In this document: in pieces, positions 51,244 to 59,655 of the stretch
Layout of the letters: each line of letters opens with the position of its first letter
Numbering within the stretch: the first letter of the stretch is position 1
Origin: JANMDS01 sp031430575
GTDB taxonomy: Bacteria; Pseudomonadota; Gammaproteobacteria; Burkholderiales; Casimicrobiaceae
Length of the DNA: 64,000 nt
NCBI GenBank assembly: GCA_031430575.1
Contig: JANPBT010000069.1
Span: 16,093 to 80,092, forward strand
Direction: 5' to 3'
Position numbers and translations under genes: made by a program
Notes under the pieces: model-generated
What the model saw: the letters and a program-made list of their open reading frames with translations, nothing else
Databases searched by the model: none
Told to the model about the DNA's origin: nothing

Positions 51244-52506
51244 CTACTTCGCAGCCTCCATAACCACTCGCGTAGCCAAGTAAAGTCTTGGAATAATGGA
51301 ATCTACGAGCACGTATTCAGCATCAGTGGTGTGCGCGCCAAAGCCACGCAGACCGTATCGCTCGACGACTCCACCTTTGGTTTTGAGCGCGGCAAACGCA
51401 GCATCCGTGCCGCCGCCTTCAGCGATGGCATCGACTACTAATTTCAACCCAATTTCAGCATAAACTACTTGCGAAAGCGCAGCTAATTTTTTGCCCGCTT
51501 CATTCGCCTCAAGCGGCGGGCGACGGCGCTCGAAAGTGAGCTCCACTTTTGCATTCGGCAGCAATTGGGTTTTGATGCGCTCGCGAATTTTGCGCTCGAT
51601 CTCATCGTAATCTTCAACGCGCAACACGCGCACATCTGCCGACGCGCTCGCGAAGGGCGGAATCATATTACGGGTGACGCCTGCTTTCGAAATCGTCCAA
51701 TTCATTTTGATGCCGAGCTTCGCGTCAGATAAATCCCGCGTTTGCAAAATTTGGTGGGAAAGCTCATAAAGTGCATTGATCCCGTTCTCGGGTGCGCCAC
51801 CGGAGTGCGACGCGCGGCCTGTAACATTCAAATTCACCGATGCAATGCCGGCAGTTGCCAGAGCAAGCTTATCGCTATTTTCTCGCGAGCCTTCAAAGCT
51901 CATCACCACGTCGTGGTCAATTCCCAATTGAATGAGCGCCGCGCGTGAGCCCGGCGAGCTGATTTCCTCGTCGCCATTGATGAGCACGGTGAGTTGCGCG
52001 AACTGATCAAACTTAAGCTCGCGCAGCATGCCAACAACGTGCATGATCATCGCTACGCCTTGCTTATCGTCCGCAATACCCAAGCCATAAGCCTTGTTTC
52101 CATCAATGCGAAACGGCTGCCGCGCCAGCATACCTTTTGGATAGACCGTGTCCATGTGCGCAATCATCGCGATTTTTTTAGTGCCCGTGCCGCGCCAGGT
52201 GGCTTTCACCATCTTGCCAATTTCATCTGGCGTGTCTTCCATTTTGTACACGTCAGTATTGGCCGAGAGCACTTCCACATTACCGCCCAACGCACGCAAC
52301 CTCTCGGCGATCACCGCTGCGACTGCATTAAGCCCTTCAAGCTCACGGCTTCCTGATTCGATATTGCAAATTTGCTTGAGCGTATCGAGCAAAGGCTGTG
52401 CGTTCGCCCGGGCAAGCGCGAGCACGGGCTCGTTTGGCGCGGCATTGAGGAATGCGCTGCAGCTGAGGCAGGCTGCAGCAACAAGGGATTTGAATTTCAT
52501 AGACAT
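51244..52506 (-). CDS. M20-family metallopeptidase (glutamate carboxypeptidase-like), exported
   Basis: A 420-residue exported hydrolase with a signal peptide ending FLNAAPN. M20 motifs are visible: IAHMDTVYPKG (metal His/Asp), GLGIADDKQG (bridging Asp), GDEEISSPGSR (catalytic Glu pair) and GFGAHTTDAEYV near the end. The dimerisation domain begins near residue 220 (GRASHSGGAPENG). The closest named relative by pattern is carboxypeptidase G2. It would hydrolyse C-terminal residues or amides in the periplasm; the substrate is unknown. Confidence 0.9.
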   Translation of the reverse strand: MSMKFKSLVAAACLSCSAFLNAAPNEPVLALARANAQPLLDTLKQICNIESGSRELEGLNAVAAVIAERLRALGGNVEVLSANTDVYKMEDTPDEIGKMVKATWRGTGTKKIAMIAHMDTVYPKGMLARQPFRIDGNKAYGLGIADDKQGVAMIMHVVGMLRELKFDQFAQLTVLINGDEEISSPGSRAALIQLGIDHDVVMSFEGSRENSDKLALATAGIASVNLNVTGRASHSGGAPENGINALYELSHQILQTRDLSDAKLGIKMNWTISKAGVTRNMIPPFASASADVRVLRVEDYDEIERKIRERIKTQLLPNAKVELTFERRRPPLEANEAGKKLAALSQVVYAEIGLKLVVDAIAEGGGTDAAFAALKTKGGVVERYGLRGFGAHTTDAEYVLVDSIIPRLYLATRVVMEAAK

Positions 52507-52839
52507 CTCACGATCAACGTTTTTTAGGCTATGTTGATATTATCAGCAAGAGATCGCGGGTTGGAGATGCAATTTCACTCCTTCGGTTTTTGCGTGTCGG
52601 CGACGGCGGCTACGGAAACGCATTTGCGGGGAGGTTTGCTGCAATCATCCAAATGATTTCTGCCTTCTTACGGATAGTGGTCTAGTTGGCGAGGTTTTAC
52701 CAGATGAAAAGTGATTGCGCAGAGATGACTGCACTCACTTTGAGCGTGCGTTCCTAGCTAAAAGTGACCAATAATGCTGGCAGACAATGCGCGAAAACAC
52801 TCAATTCTGCGCCGCAGGTATTGTTGTTTTTAATTCGTA
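52507..52839. other. Intergenic region
   Basis: About 330 bases without a gene. It contains an exact 14-bp element at 52807-52820, which lies at the 3' end of the HDAC-family gene. No promoter could be assigned with confidence. Confidence 0.6.
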
Positions 52840-53877
52840 TCAGGCGTTTTCAAATCCCGCCAATACATTCGCAGCGTTCGTGCCCAGCTCCACCGCCGCG
52901 TACCCACCTTCCAGCACAAATATCGTAGGTAAGCTAAGCTTTTTTACTCGCGCACCGAGCCTCGTGAAATCATCGCGGGTGAGTGCGAATTTGGAGATTG
53001 GATCGTCGATAAACGTATCGAGCCCGAGAGAAATCACCAACGCGTCGGGCTTATGTTCGGCCACGCGCGCGCACGCGATTTCCAGCGCGGCGAACCACTT
53101 TTCGGCGCTCGTGCCCGCAGCGAGTGGCAAGTTGAGATTGAAGCCCGCGCCCGCACCCGTGCCCATGCCCATTTCATCCGCGTGCCCCAGATAAAACGGA
53201 TATTCCGTTAACGGATCGCCGTGCAAACTCACGAACAATACATCGGCGCGGTCATAAAAAATACTCTGCGTGCCGTTGCCGTGGTGGTAATCTACATCCA
53301 AAATCGCCACCCGCGCGCAGCCTTGATTGCGCAATGCCTGCGCCGCTACCGCCGCGTTATTTAGAAAGCAATAGCCGCCCATGAAATCCGCGCCCGCGTG
53401 ATGCCCTGGCGGGCGCGTTGCGCAAAAAGCCGCGCGTGCGCCTGCACTGAGCAAATGCGCCGCGCTCGCCGCCGCATCGGCCGCCGCTTTCGCCGCCGCC
53501 CACGTGCCCGCGACCATCGGGCTGCCGTTATCCATCGAATACAAACCCAGCCGCGCAGTGAAATTGGTAGGCTCGATATCGCTCCTCAACGTGCGCACCG
53601 GCCACACCGAAGGAAACGGTTGCACGCGCGCGTTGCCCGCATCCAGCGCAATCCACTGCGCCCACGAGGTTTCTAAAAACGCCAAATAGCGCGCGGTATG
53701 CACTTGCGCGAGCACACTGCGCGAATCCACGTGCGGCGCGCGAATTTCATGCGCCTTCAACGCGGCCAACACAAACTCAGCGCGCGCAGGTGATTCGAAG
53801 CACGCCACCCGCTCACCACGAAAAAATTCGTATTCGGGCGCGTGCAGGGTGTGGGTTTCGGAGAAGAAAGTAATCAT
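52840..53877 (-). CDS. Histone deacetylase-family hydrolase (acetylpolyamine amidohydrolase-like)
   Basis: A 345-residue arginase/HDAC-fold enzyme. The zinc-site motifs are DVDYHHGNGTQSIFY and the Asp in LGLDTFIDDP; the catalytic His pair is in RPPGHHAG; GGYCFLNNAAVAA and EGGY complete the set. It removes acetyl or related acyl groups from small amines such as acetylpolyamines, or from proteins, in the cytoplasm. No signal peptide. The name of the substrate is an inference from family only. Confidence 0.92.
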   Translation of the reverse strand: MITFFSETHTLHAPEYEFFRGERVACFESPARAEFVLAALKAHEIRAPHVDSRSVLAQVHTARYLAFLETSWAQWIALDAGNARVQPFPSVWPVRTLRSDIEPTNFTARLGLYSMDNGSPMVAGTWAAAKAAADAAASAAHLLSAGARAAFCATRPPGHHAGADFMGGYCFLNNAAVAAQALRNQGCARVAILDVDYHHGNGTQSIFYDRADVLFVSLHGDPLTEYPFYLGHADEMGMGTGAGAGFNLNLPLAAGTSAEKWFAALEIACARVAEHKPDALVISLGLDTFIDDPISKFALTRDDFTRLGARVKKLSLPTIFVLEGGYAAVELGTNAANVLAGFENA

Positions 53878-53904
53878 GATTTTTTAATAGAGCGCTGAGT
53901 AACC

Positions 53905-54192
53905 CTATGGAAACTTCCGCGCCGTATGCAGCAACGTCAACACATAAACAGTCTTCCCCTGCTCATCGACTTTCACTACTGCGATGTAGGGCAACCGATG
54001 AATAACCAATTCGCGCGTGCCCGAAACGCGCCCTGTACGCGAGGCGTTTGGAAAGGTTTCGAGCGTTGAGATCGTTGCATGAATGCGGGCGAGTACTCGC
54101 GTCGCGACGTCCATGCTCGCTTCACGCAAATAGTATGTGCCGATCATCTCAAGACCTTGCTCGGCAAGTCCGGTCCACTTAATTACGTACAT
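53905..54192 (-). CDS. RelE/ParE-family toxin
   Basis: A 95-residue toxin of the RelE/ParE superfamily: MYVIKWTGLAEQGLEMIGTYY, RIHATISTLETFPNASRTGRV, TRELVIHRLPYIAVV and a VLTLLHTARKFP ending, with the HTAR motif typical of ParE-like members. ParE-type toxins act on gyrase and RelE-type cleave mRNA; the two cannot be separated by eye here. It lies 14 bases after the Phd-type antitoxin gene. Confidence 0.88.
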   Translation of the reverse strand: MYVIKWTGLAEQGLEMIGTYYLREASMDVATRVLARIHATISTLETFPNASRTGRVSGTRELVIHRLPYIAVVKVDEQGKTVYVLTLLHTARKFP

Positions 54193-54206
54193 TTTCGAAC
54201 ACGGCG

Positions 54207-54521
54207 TTAAACCGAAGGCGGTTTTTCTTTCGCTTGCAGCTTTTCCCACACGCGCTTCATCACTTCGCTATGCGCGGTGAGCGTTGCCTCGCCCGCATTC
54301 AACGCCGCCAGCGAACGACTCACGCGCTCAGCAAACCATTCCTCGTAGCCCGGCTCTTTTTCCATAAACATTTCCGGGATCAACGTGTCCGCCGCGTCCG
54401 CAATCGAAAGCGTAATCGCCACCGGACGATTGTTTTTCGTCACGATCACCGGCTCGCGCTGAATCGCATCAAGGTATTCACCAAAATGGGTTTTCGCGTC
54501 TTTCGCGGTCATGGTTTGCAT
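54207..54521 (-). CDS. Phd/YefM-family antitoxin
   Basis: A 104-residue antitoxin: MTAKDAKTHFGEYLDAIQ is the Phd/YefM DNA-binding N-terminus, followed by PVIVTKNNRPVAITLS; the C-terminal half, disordered in the family, should wrap the toxin. A 26-base dyad (54540-54565) upstream is a likely autoregulatory operator. ATG 54521 is used; the ATG three codons later is possible. Confidence 0.88.
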   Translation of the reverse strand: MQTMTAKDAKTHFGEYLDAIQREPVIVTKNNRPVAITLSIADAADTLIPEMFMEKEPGYEEWFAERVSRSLAALNAGEATLTAHSEVMKRVWEKLQAKEKPPSV

Positions 54522-54539
54522 GGTTTCTCTGCTCAGAAA

Positions 54540-54565
54540 GTGACTATAGTGGTTATTGTAGTCAC
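54540..54565. promoter_or_regulatory. Candidate operator of the Phd/RelE-type pair
   Basis: GTGACTA and TAGTCAC as inverted arms around 12 bases, upstream of the antitoxin start. Confidence 0.65.
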
Positions 54566-54593
54566 CATTTACCCCGAGATTCGCAGACTCACG

Positions 54594-54790
54594 CAAAGTT
54601 TCTGGAGATATTGCTCAAAAAGTGCCAATTCTGCGCCGCAGGTATTGCTGCCAACTGGCGCGGTTTTGCGTGAGCAATCGTAGGGTGTCAATCCTATTGC
54701 ACCCACTTTAGGATTTTGAGGTGGAACAAAAACAAGATTTGATCGGCGTCGCCGATAGTTTCAAGTCGGCGCAATAAGATTGCGCCCTAC
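54594..54790 (+). repeat. ~200-bp direct repeat, left copy (contains family-2 type unit D)
   Basis: Matches 55529-55730 in the same orientation. It contains an exact 14-bp element (54631-54644), then GTAGGGTGTCAATCCTATTG and a closing GCGCCCTAC (54680-54790). Confidence 0.85.
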
Positions 54791-54809
54791 GCAGGCTCGT
54801 GCAGTGTGA

Positions 54810-55088
54810 TTAACCCGACACCAACTCCAACCGCACCGATTTACCCAGCGCCGCCGCCGCGCCCGCAAGCGTCGTCAGCGTAAGACTCGTGTCAGTGTCG
54901 TCTAGCAGGCGATTGAGCGCGGCGCGGCTGGTGTGCATACGCTTAGCCATCTCAGTTTTAGTGATATTTTGCGCACGCATGGCTTCTTCGAGTTGCAACG
55001 CGAGCACGCGCTTCATCGCAGCGGCCGTAGTCGTCTCAAATGTGCCTTCTTCTTTGAGGAAATCGTCGAATTTAGTTCCGATGGGCAT
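54810..55088 (-). CDS. HigA-like XRE-family antitoxin
   Basis: A 92-residue protein with an XRE helix-turn-helix (ALQLEEAMRAQNITKTEMAKRM, split; then TSRAALNRLLD) and a TLTTLAGAAAALGKSV motif common to HigA-type antitoxins. It lies 15 bases after the toxin gene, giving toxin-first order as in higBA. It neutralises the toxin and represses the operon. Confidence 0.85.
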   Translation of the reverse strand: MPIGTKFDDFLKEEGTFETTTAAAMKRVLALQLEEAMRAQNITKTEMAKRMHTSRAALNRLLDDTDTSLTLTTLAGAAAALGKSVRLELVSG

Positions 55089-55103
55089 CGTTATTCCTTT
55101 CGT

Positions 55104-55448
55104 TCAAAAGTCTAAGCGGCTCTGCGCGAGCGCAATCTCGCTCGCGGGTGTAGCTTGCGTTTTCTTGATAAATGCGTGTAACAACACCATTCGTTCGCCT
55201 TTGATTGTGAAGAGCACGCGTGCGATTCGGGTGGGCAGTTGCGTGCGCACTTCCCACACGCTTCCTGCGAGTTTGCGCACCAAAGGCATACCAAGAGGCC
55301 AACGAAACTGCACCGCCTTGATATCTTCGCCGATGGATTGCCGCTCATGCGCGGGTAATGCCTTGAGCCAATCACGCACAGGCTCCGCACCAGCAGGCGT
55401 TTGGTAGAAAAACACCTGTAGTTTTGGATCGGAACGTGTGAGCGCCAT
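55104..55448 (-). CDS. HigB-like toxin (RelE superfamily, Gp49-like)
   Basis: A 114-residue toxin with the phage-derived Gp49/HigB pattern: EPVRDWLKALPAHERQSIGEDIK, split here by a helix turn, PLVRKLAGSVWEVRTQLP and ARVLFTIKGERMVLLHAFIKKTQATP. It probably cleaves ribosome-bound mRNA. The toxin-antitoxin pair is enclosed by the ~200-bp direct repeats. Confidence 0.88.
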   Translation of the reverse strand: MALTRSDPKLQVFFYQTPAGAEPVRDWLKALPAHERQSIGEDIKAVQFRWPLGMPLVRKLAGSVWEVRTQLPTRIARVLFTIKGERMVLLHAFIKKTQATPASEIALAQSRLDF

Positions 55449-55528
55449 GCGCGAAGTGTACCAAAAATGATACGCACGTAAAGCGTGTTGCCCTTGGATG
55501 CCAAACTTTCTTCAATCGAAAAAAGTGA

Positions 55529-55730
55529 CAAATTTCGGGAGGTATTGCTCAAAAATGGCCGATTCTGCGCCGCAGGTATTGCTACCAAAGAGTGCGGTTT
55601 TGGGTAATCATTCGTATGGTGTCAATCCTATTGCACCCACTTAAGGATTTTTGAGGTGAGGCGAAAACTATGTGTTGTCGGCGTTGCCGATGGGTTTAAG
55701 TTGGCACGATGGGATTGTGTCCAACGCTAC
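55529..55730 (+). repeat. ~200-bp direct repeat, right copy (contains family-2 type unit E)
   Basis: Same order of features as the left copy: exact element 55565-55578, then GTATGGTGTCAATCCTATTG to CCAACGCTAC (55614-55730). It is more degenerate than the left copy. Confidence 0.8.
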
Positions 55731-55733
55731 AAC

Positions 55734-56831
55734 TCAAGCAACTTTAAACCTATTTTCAATTTCGATCCAAAAACTCTTGAGTTTTTCTGCAATCTCTCGC
55801 TCACGTTGAGCTCCCTCACGAACTCGCTTCATATCTCGAACGTAAGCTTTCATCTTCGCGCTGTTGTCGTCAGCATTTGCCTCTCCGCCGATCATTGGAC
55901 CTGATGTCGTAGAGATCGAAGAAAACGCATTCAGAGCAACTATGAGGTCTTCATCAAGCGAAACTGAAATAGTCGAGCTTGCACTTCGTCCATTCGATTG
56001 CTCCGAAAATTGACTTACGACGTTACATTCAATAAATAAATCCAAATCACCTATTCCTCTTAAAACTCCGCTCTCAGATAAATAGAGGACTTTACGCAAG
56101 CAATCCTGAACTGACTCCTGGTGCTTAGCGAAAACCGCTTTATCGTTTTTCGGCCAACCTCTCAGGTGATTTTCTATGTGGCTACAAAAAAACAAGCGAG
56201 CTCGATCTTCTCGAAAGTAGTCGAGACCGAGCGGTTTAAAAAGCTCGTTAGCTGCAGAGCATGGAAGGACTTCGATGTTGAGGTCGCTCCGACGCACGCC
56301 CAAAAACCCTCCCGGTGGTCGCACAAAATCAAATGTCCAATCGTTGGTTTCATACGTCTCAAGCGTCTTGTGAATTCGCTTGATGTCTTTCGCAATACGC
56401 CCTAAATAAAACTGAGCTTCATCAAAAGTCACAGCGCGATCCGCCAGAAGTTCAAGCTCGATTGTGGTTTCGAACAATGTGCGCATTCCATTGAAAACAT
56501 CCCAGTGTTCCCGAGTCGAACCAACATTTCGCTTTCGATTGAATTCATAGAGCGCTGTGGGAAAAAAAATAATGTCCTTATGATGAGAAAGGTATCGCTT
56601 GATGAATTCGAAGTAGACATAGATCGCAAGTAACCCCTCGGATGCTTTACGCTCGCGTTGAAATTCCTCTAGCCGAATGAAGACGTTAGCGTCGAGTGCC
56701 AGTCTATACGGGGGCCTTAACGCAAGACCCGACATCAGTTGAATAAAGAGTCCTCTTAAATTGAGGTGAAAGCGCCTTTTTGAAGCAAGTGAAAGCAATT
56801 GGAAGCGATTAGCGATTTCATCGATTGTCAT
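55734..56831 (-). CDS. Protein of unknown function with PIN-like N-terminus
   Basis: A 365-residue protein of unknown family. Near residue 45, LALDANVFIRLEEF resembles the first acidic motif of PIN nucleases, and GIGDLDLFIECN near 260 could supply a second acidic cluster, far downstream. No transmembrane segment. The composition is AT-rich compared with neighbours and the position among toxin-antitoxin modules suggests a defence or accessory role. A PIN nuclease is a guess rather than a firm call. Confidence 0.5.
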   Translation of the reverse strand: MTIDEIANRFQLLSLASKRRFHLNLRGLFIQLMSGLALRPPYRLALDANVFIRLEEFQRERKASEGLLAIYVYFEFIKRYLSHHKDIIFFPTALYEFNRKRNVGSTREHWDVFNGMRTLFETTIELELLADRAVTFDEAQFYLGRIAKDIKRIHKTLETYETNDWTFDFVRPPGGFLGVRRSDLNIEVLPCSAANELFKPLGLDYFREDRARLFFCSHIENHLRGWPKNDKAVFAKHQESVQDCLRKVLYLSESGVLRGIGDLDLFIECNVVSQFSEQSNGRSASSTISVSLDEDLIVALNAFSSISTTSGPMIGGEANADDNSAKMKAYVRDMKRVREGAQREREIAEKLKSFWIEIENRFKVA

Positions 56832-56893
56832 ATCGTGCCGTAGAAGTACAAGCGGAAAAGCTGGATTGAGGGTTAATTTCGTCTACGTTTTGT

Positions 56894-58027
56894 CTAAGCA
56901 GCCATCAACCCACACTGCGCCGCCACGTTAGCCAACAACCGCGGCGTATCCTCCAAGGCTTCTTCCAACGTCATCGGGCGATTGCAAAGCGAAAAGCACC
57001 CGCCGTTAAACAAAACGTTCAGCGCTTCAACCGAATCCAAATCCACCCCACCCGAGATCAACGTGCGTTTCGCTTTCGGCGACGCAGCCATCGCGCGTTG
57101 CGCGGCGACAAAAGGTGTTTTGCCTAAGAGCGTTTGTTGATCGCTGCGGCCTTCGCCGGTGATGAGCCAATCGGCATCTTTGAGTGCGGCGGATAAGCCA
57201 ACTAAATCAGCAACGACTTGCGCGCCGGATTGCATCGTTGCGCCGAGCATGAGTAGCGTATAGCCCAGGCCGCCAGCTGCGCCTGCACCGGGCGCGTCGC
57301 GGGCGGAGGCATCTGTGCCGAGCGCAGTTTCTAGGGCTTCGGCATAGGTGCGTAATGCCGAATCGAAGCCCAACAAATCCACGCGCTGTACGCCTTTTTG
57401 CGGGCCGAAAATCGCGGTCGCGCCGCGCTCACCGAGCAGTGGATTATTCACGTCAGAGAGCAACGTGATCGTTACGCCTTCTAGCTTTTGCGGCAGATCA
57501 AGCTGATCAATTTTGCCCACGCGCACGAGCGCAGCAGGCGTAGGCGGCACGATATTGCCCACGCCTTCAAACATGCGCGCGCCTAAGCCCACGAGTAAGC
57601 CCGCGCCGCCATCGTTGGTGCTCGTGCCGCCTAAGCCTATGAAAAATTTGCGCACGCCTTGCTCAATCAATACGCGCATCAACACGCCAATGCCCACCGT
57701 GTGCCGCGAGGCGACGTCGGTGTTCATCCCTACCGGCTCGGTAATGCCAACCAACTGCGCGACTTCGATCAACGCCGAGCCATCGGGCAAGATCGCGTAA
57801 TCGGCATCAAGCGGCTGCGCGCTCGCGCCGGGGAGCTTACGCGTATGGCGCGCGCCGCCTGCCGCCGCGAGCACCGCATCGAGCGTGCCCTCGCCGCCAT
57901 CGGCCATTGGGCAATGAATAATCTGCGCCGCAGGTAGTGCACGCTTTAGACCAATGCTTAATGCCTCGCATACCTGCGGCGCAGAAAGTGAGCCTTTGAA
58001 GGAGTCGGGGGCAAGGATGATTTTCAT
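56894..58027 (-). CDS. Glycerate 2-kinase (GarK/GlxK family)
   Basis: A 377-residue kinase starting MKIILAPDSFKGSLSAPQV with PMADGGEGTLDAVL, the family hallmark, and GLGGTSTNDGGAGLL, GAGAAGGLGY and DWLITGEGRSDQQT. It phosphorylates glycerate to 2-phosphoglycerate. Two element copies form an inverted pair inside the N-terminal codons: 57971-57984 is read SAPQV and 57923-57936 is read LPAAQI. Where relatives have GSLSALEV and LPDAEI, these replace residues without adding length. Its start overlaps the vapC stop by 4 bases (ATGA). Confidence 0.93.
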   Translation of the reverse strand: MKIILAPDSFKGSLSAPQVCEALSIGLKRALPAAQIIHCPMADGGEGTLDAVLAAAGGARHTRKLPGASAQPLDADYAILPDGSALIEVAQLVGITEPVGMNTDVASRHTVGIGVLMRVLIEQGVRKFFIGLGGTSTNDGGAGLLVGLGARMFEGVGNIVPPTPAALVRVGKIDQLDLPQKLEGVTITLLSDVNNPLLGERGATAIFGPQKGVQRVDLLGFDSALRTYAEALETALGTDASARDAPGAGAAGGLGYTLLMLGATMQSGAQVVADLVGLSAALKDADWLITGEGRSDQQTLLGKTPFVAAQRAMAASPKAKRTLISGGVDLDSVEALNVLFNGGCFSLCNRPMTLEEALEDTPRLLANVAAQCGLMAA

Positions 58028-58443
58028 TGATTATTTTCTAAGAAATGCTGGTGCTTGAGTTTTTTTGTGATCGTAGAAATCTTCAAAAAATCCCGATCAT
58101 TGTGAAGGAGGATTGCATTGAAGTCGATCGCTATTTGCGCTATTACACAATCGGTACCGGAGCGCAAGGTGTGCCCCGCCCAGCGCGCCTTCGCGTAGAG
58201 CAGGGCGGCGCGCTCAACGAGGTCGAGGTTATGTTCATCTCCGATGAATTCACGCACAGCAAAGTAGCGTTTGAGTTTTTCGATCTCTTTAATATTTCGG
58301 CTGCCTTGCAAAATCTCTTGATAGATTGGCGCGCAGAGGACGATTGCGCGCTCCTGCACAAGCAGGGTCGCAAGCTTAGATTTTGCTGCGGACTCACCTG
58401 AGCGAATGAACGCAATCCAAACCGACGTATCTACCAGGATCAT
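58024..58443 (-). CDS. vapC: VapC-family PIN toxin
   Basis: A 139-residue PIN-domain ribonuclease: the acidic residues are seen in VDTSVWIAF, the Glu in YQEILQG, and the Asp residues in GTDCVIAQIA and HNDRDF. VapC toxins cut tRNA or rRNA. It overlaps its antitoxin by 4 bases and also overlaps the glycerate kinase start by 4 bases, so all three are translationally linked. Confidence 0.93.
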   Translation of the reverse strand: MILVDTSVWIAFIRSGESAAKSKLATLLVQERAIVLCAPIYQEILQGSRNIKEIEKLKRYFAVREFIGDEHNLDLVERAALLYAKARWAGHTLRSGTDCVIAQIAIDFNAILLHNDRDFLKISTITKKLKHQHFLENNQ

Positions 58444-58655
58444 TGCGACACTGTGTGACCGTTTGTTCGTGCGGCCTTGTAGTCGTAGTCATCAGCGATG
58501 AGGTCGCTTCCCATCAAGTCGAGCAAATTTGGGCGGGTGTGGCGCTTTAGCGTCTCTTCTAAAGAAAGCTGTACCGCTTCTTTCTTAGTTTTCGTTTTTG
58601 TCGCTTTCATCACGCTGGCGATGAGCTTATCGTCGATATCAATATTCGTACGCAT
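58440..58655 (-). CDS. vapB: VapB-family antitoxin
   Basis: A 71-residue antitoxin starting MRTNIDIDDKLIASVMKATK with KKEAVQLSLEETLK, the ribbon-helix-helix type seen in VapB (type II antitoxin, DUF2191). The ATG after GGAGATTAAC was chosen. The palindrome 58666-58684 just upstream is a likely autoregulatory site. Confidence 0.9.
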   Translation of the reverse strand: MRTNIDIDDKLIASVMKATKTKTKKEAVQLSLEETLKRHTRPNLLDLMGSDLIADDYDYKAARTNGHTVSQ

Positions 58656-58665
58656 GTTAATCTCC

Positions 58666-58684
58666 ATACACATTCAATGTGTAT
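58666..58684. promoter_or_regulatory. Candidate VapB operator
   Basis: A perfect 9-bp-armed palindrome, ATACACATT C AATGTGTAT, 10 bases upstream of the vapB start. Confidence 0.75.
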
Positions 58685-58695
58685 TGTAAAGCAAG

Positions 58696-59655
58696 CTACT
58701 CGCGCGTGCTGGCTCGGGAAATCCTATCCAACACAGCTTCCCACTGCGCGCCCGCCGGTGGCGTCTCGATCCAAATTTCATCCAGCCCGGCTGCGTCAAG
58801 CGCGCGCAAATCGGCATACAAATCGTGCTCAATCTGCGCCGCAGGTATCTTGATTTTGGTGAGATGCGCGCCCGTAAATTGCGGGCAAACCGTGAACGTA
58901 AGCGTACCAATCTTGCTCTGTACTTTTAGCGCAGAAAAGGCATTTGCAGTTTTCAAAAACGTCGGCGTGCGCGGCGCGTAGTGCGAGGCTAGCGAGCCGG
59001 AAACGCGTGGGGCGCTCTCGTCATTAGATTTCGTTTGTGGCGCAACACCCAATACGCGCGCAATATCGGCTGCACTAATCCGCCCGGGGCGCAGGATGCG
59101 CACGGGGGAAACGGTGCAATCAATAATCGTGCTCTCTACGCCAACTTCGCAATCACCACCCAGCAATATCGTTTGCAGTTCATCACCAAATTCTGCGGCA
59201 ACATGTTCGGGTCGCGTCGGTGAAACATGCCCAAATTTATTGGCCGAAGGCGCAGCGATGGGCACGCCCGCTTCACGCAACAACGCGAGTGCAACCGGGT
59301 GTGAAGGCACACGCAAACCCACAGTATCTTGCCCGCCGGTTACAGCATCCAACACATGGGCGGCGCGGCGAACGATCAATGTCATCGGCCCGGGCCAGAA
59401 GGCTTGGGCGAGCAAATCTTCGGAGATTTTCCATGAAAATGCCCATTTCTGCGCCGCAGGTATGGAGTCGAAATGCACGATCAACGGGTGATCGGCAGGG
59501 CGGCCTTTTGCAGCAAAAATTTTGCGCACGGCAGTTTCGTTTGATGCATCTGCGCCTAAGCCGTAAACCGTTTCGGTGGGGAAGGCAACGAGCTCGCCCG
59601 CGCGCAAGCGCTGCGCTGCGAGAGTCACATCATCGGTAAAGCGCGGATCAGTCAT
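58696..59655 (-). CDS. Sua5-type threonylcarbamoyl-AMP synthase (TsaC domain plus C-terminal Sua5 domain)
   Basis: A 319-residue protein: the YrdC/TsaC domain (FPTETVYGLGADA, KGRPADHPL, FWPGPMTLI and PSANKFGHVSPT) then the C-terminal Sua5 domain from about residue 215 (ASHYAPRTP). It makes threonylcarbamoyl-AMP for the t6A37 tRNA modification. Two element copies are in frame: 59449-59462 read IPAAQK and 58834-58847 read IPAAQI. Its start overlaps the NTF2-like gene stop by 4 bases. Confidence 0.95.
   Translation of the reverse strand: MTDPRFTDDVTLAAQRLRAGELVAFPTETVYGLGADASNETAVRKIFAAKGRPADHPLIVHFDSIPAAQKWAFSWKISEDLLAQAFWPGPMTLIVRRAAHVLDAVTGGQDTVGLRVPSHPVALALLREAGVPIAAPSANKFGHVSPTRPEHVAAEFGDELQTILLGGDCEVGVESTIIDCTVSPVRILRPGRISAADIARVLGVAPQTKSNDESAPRVSGSLASHYAPRTPTFLKTANAFSALKVQSKIGTLTFTVCPQFTGAHLTKIKIPAAQIEHDLYADLRALDAAGLDEIWIETPPAGAQWEAVLDRISRASTRE

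Noticed and set aside
54594..55730. Integron cassette attC sites around the HigBA-like module
   Set aside because: The repeats are palindromic but lack the RYYYAAC/GTTRRRY ends of attC sites, and no integrase is present.
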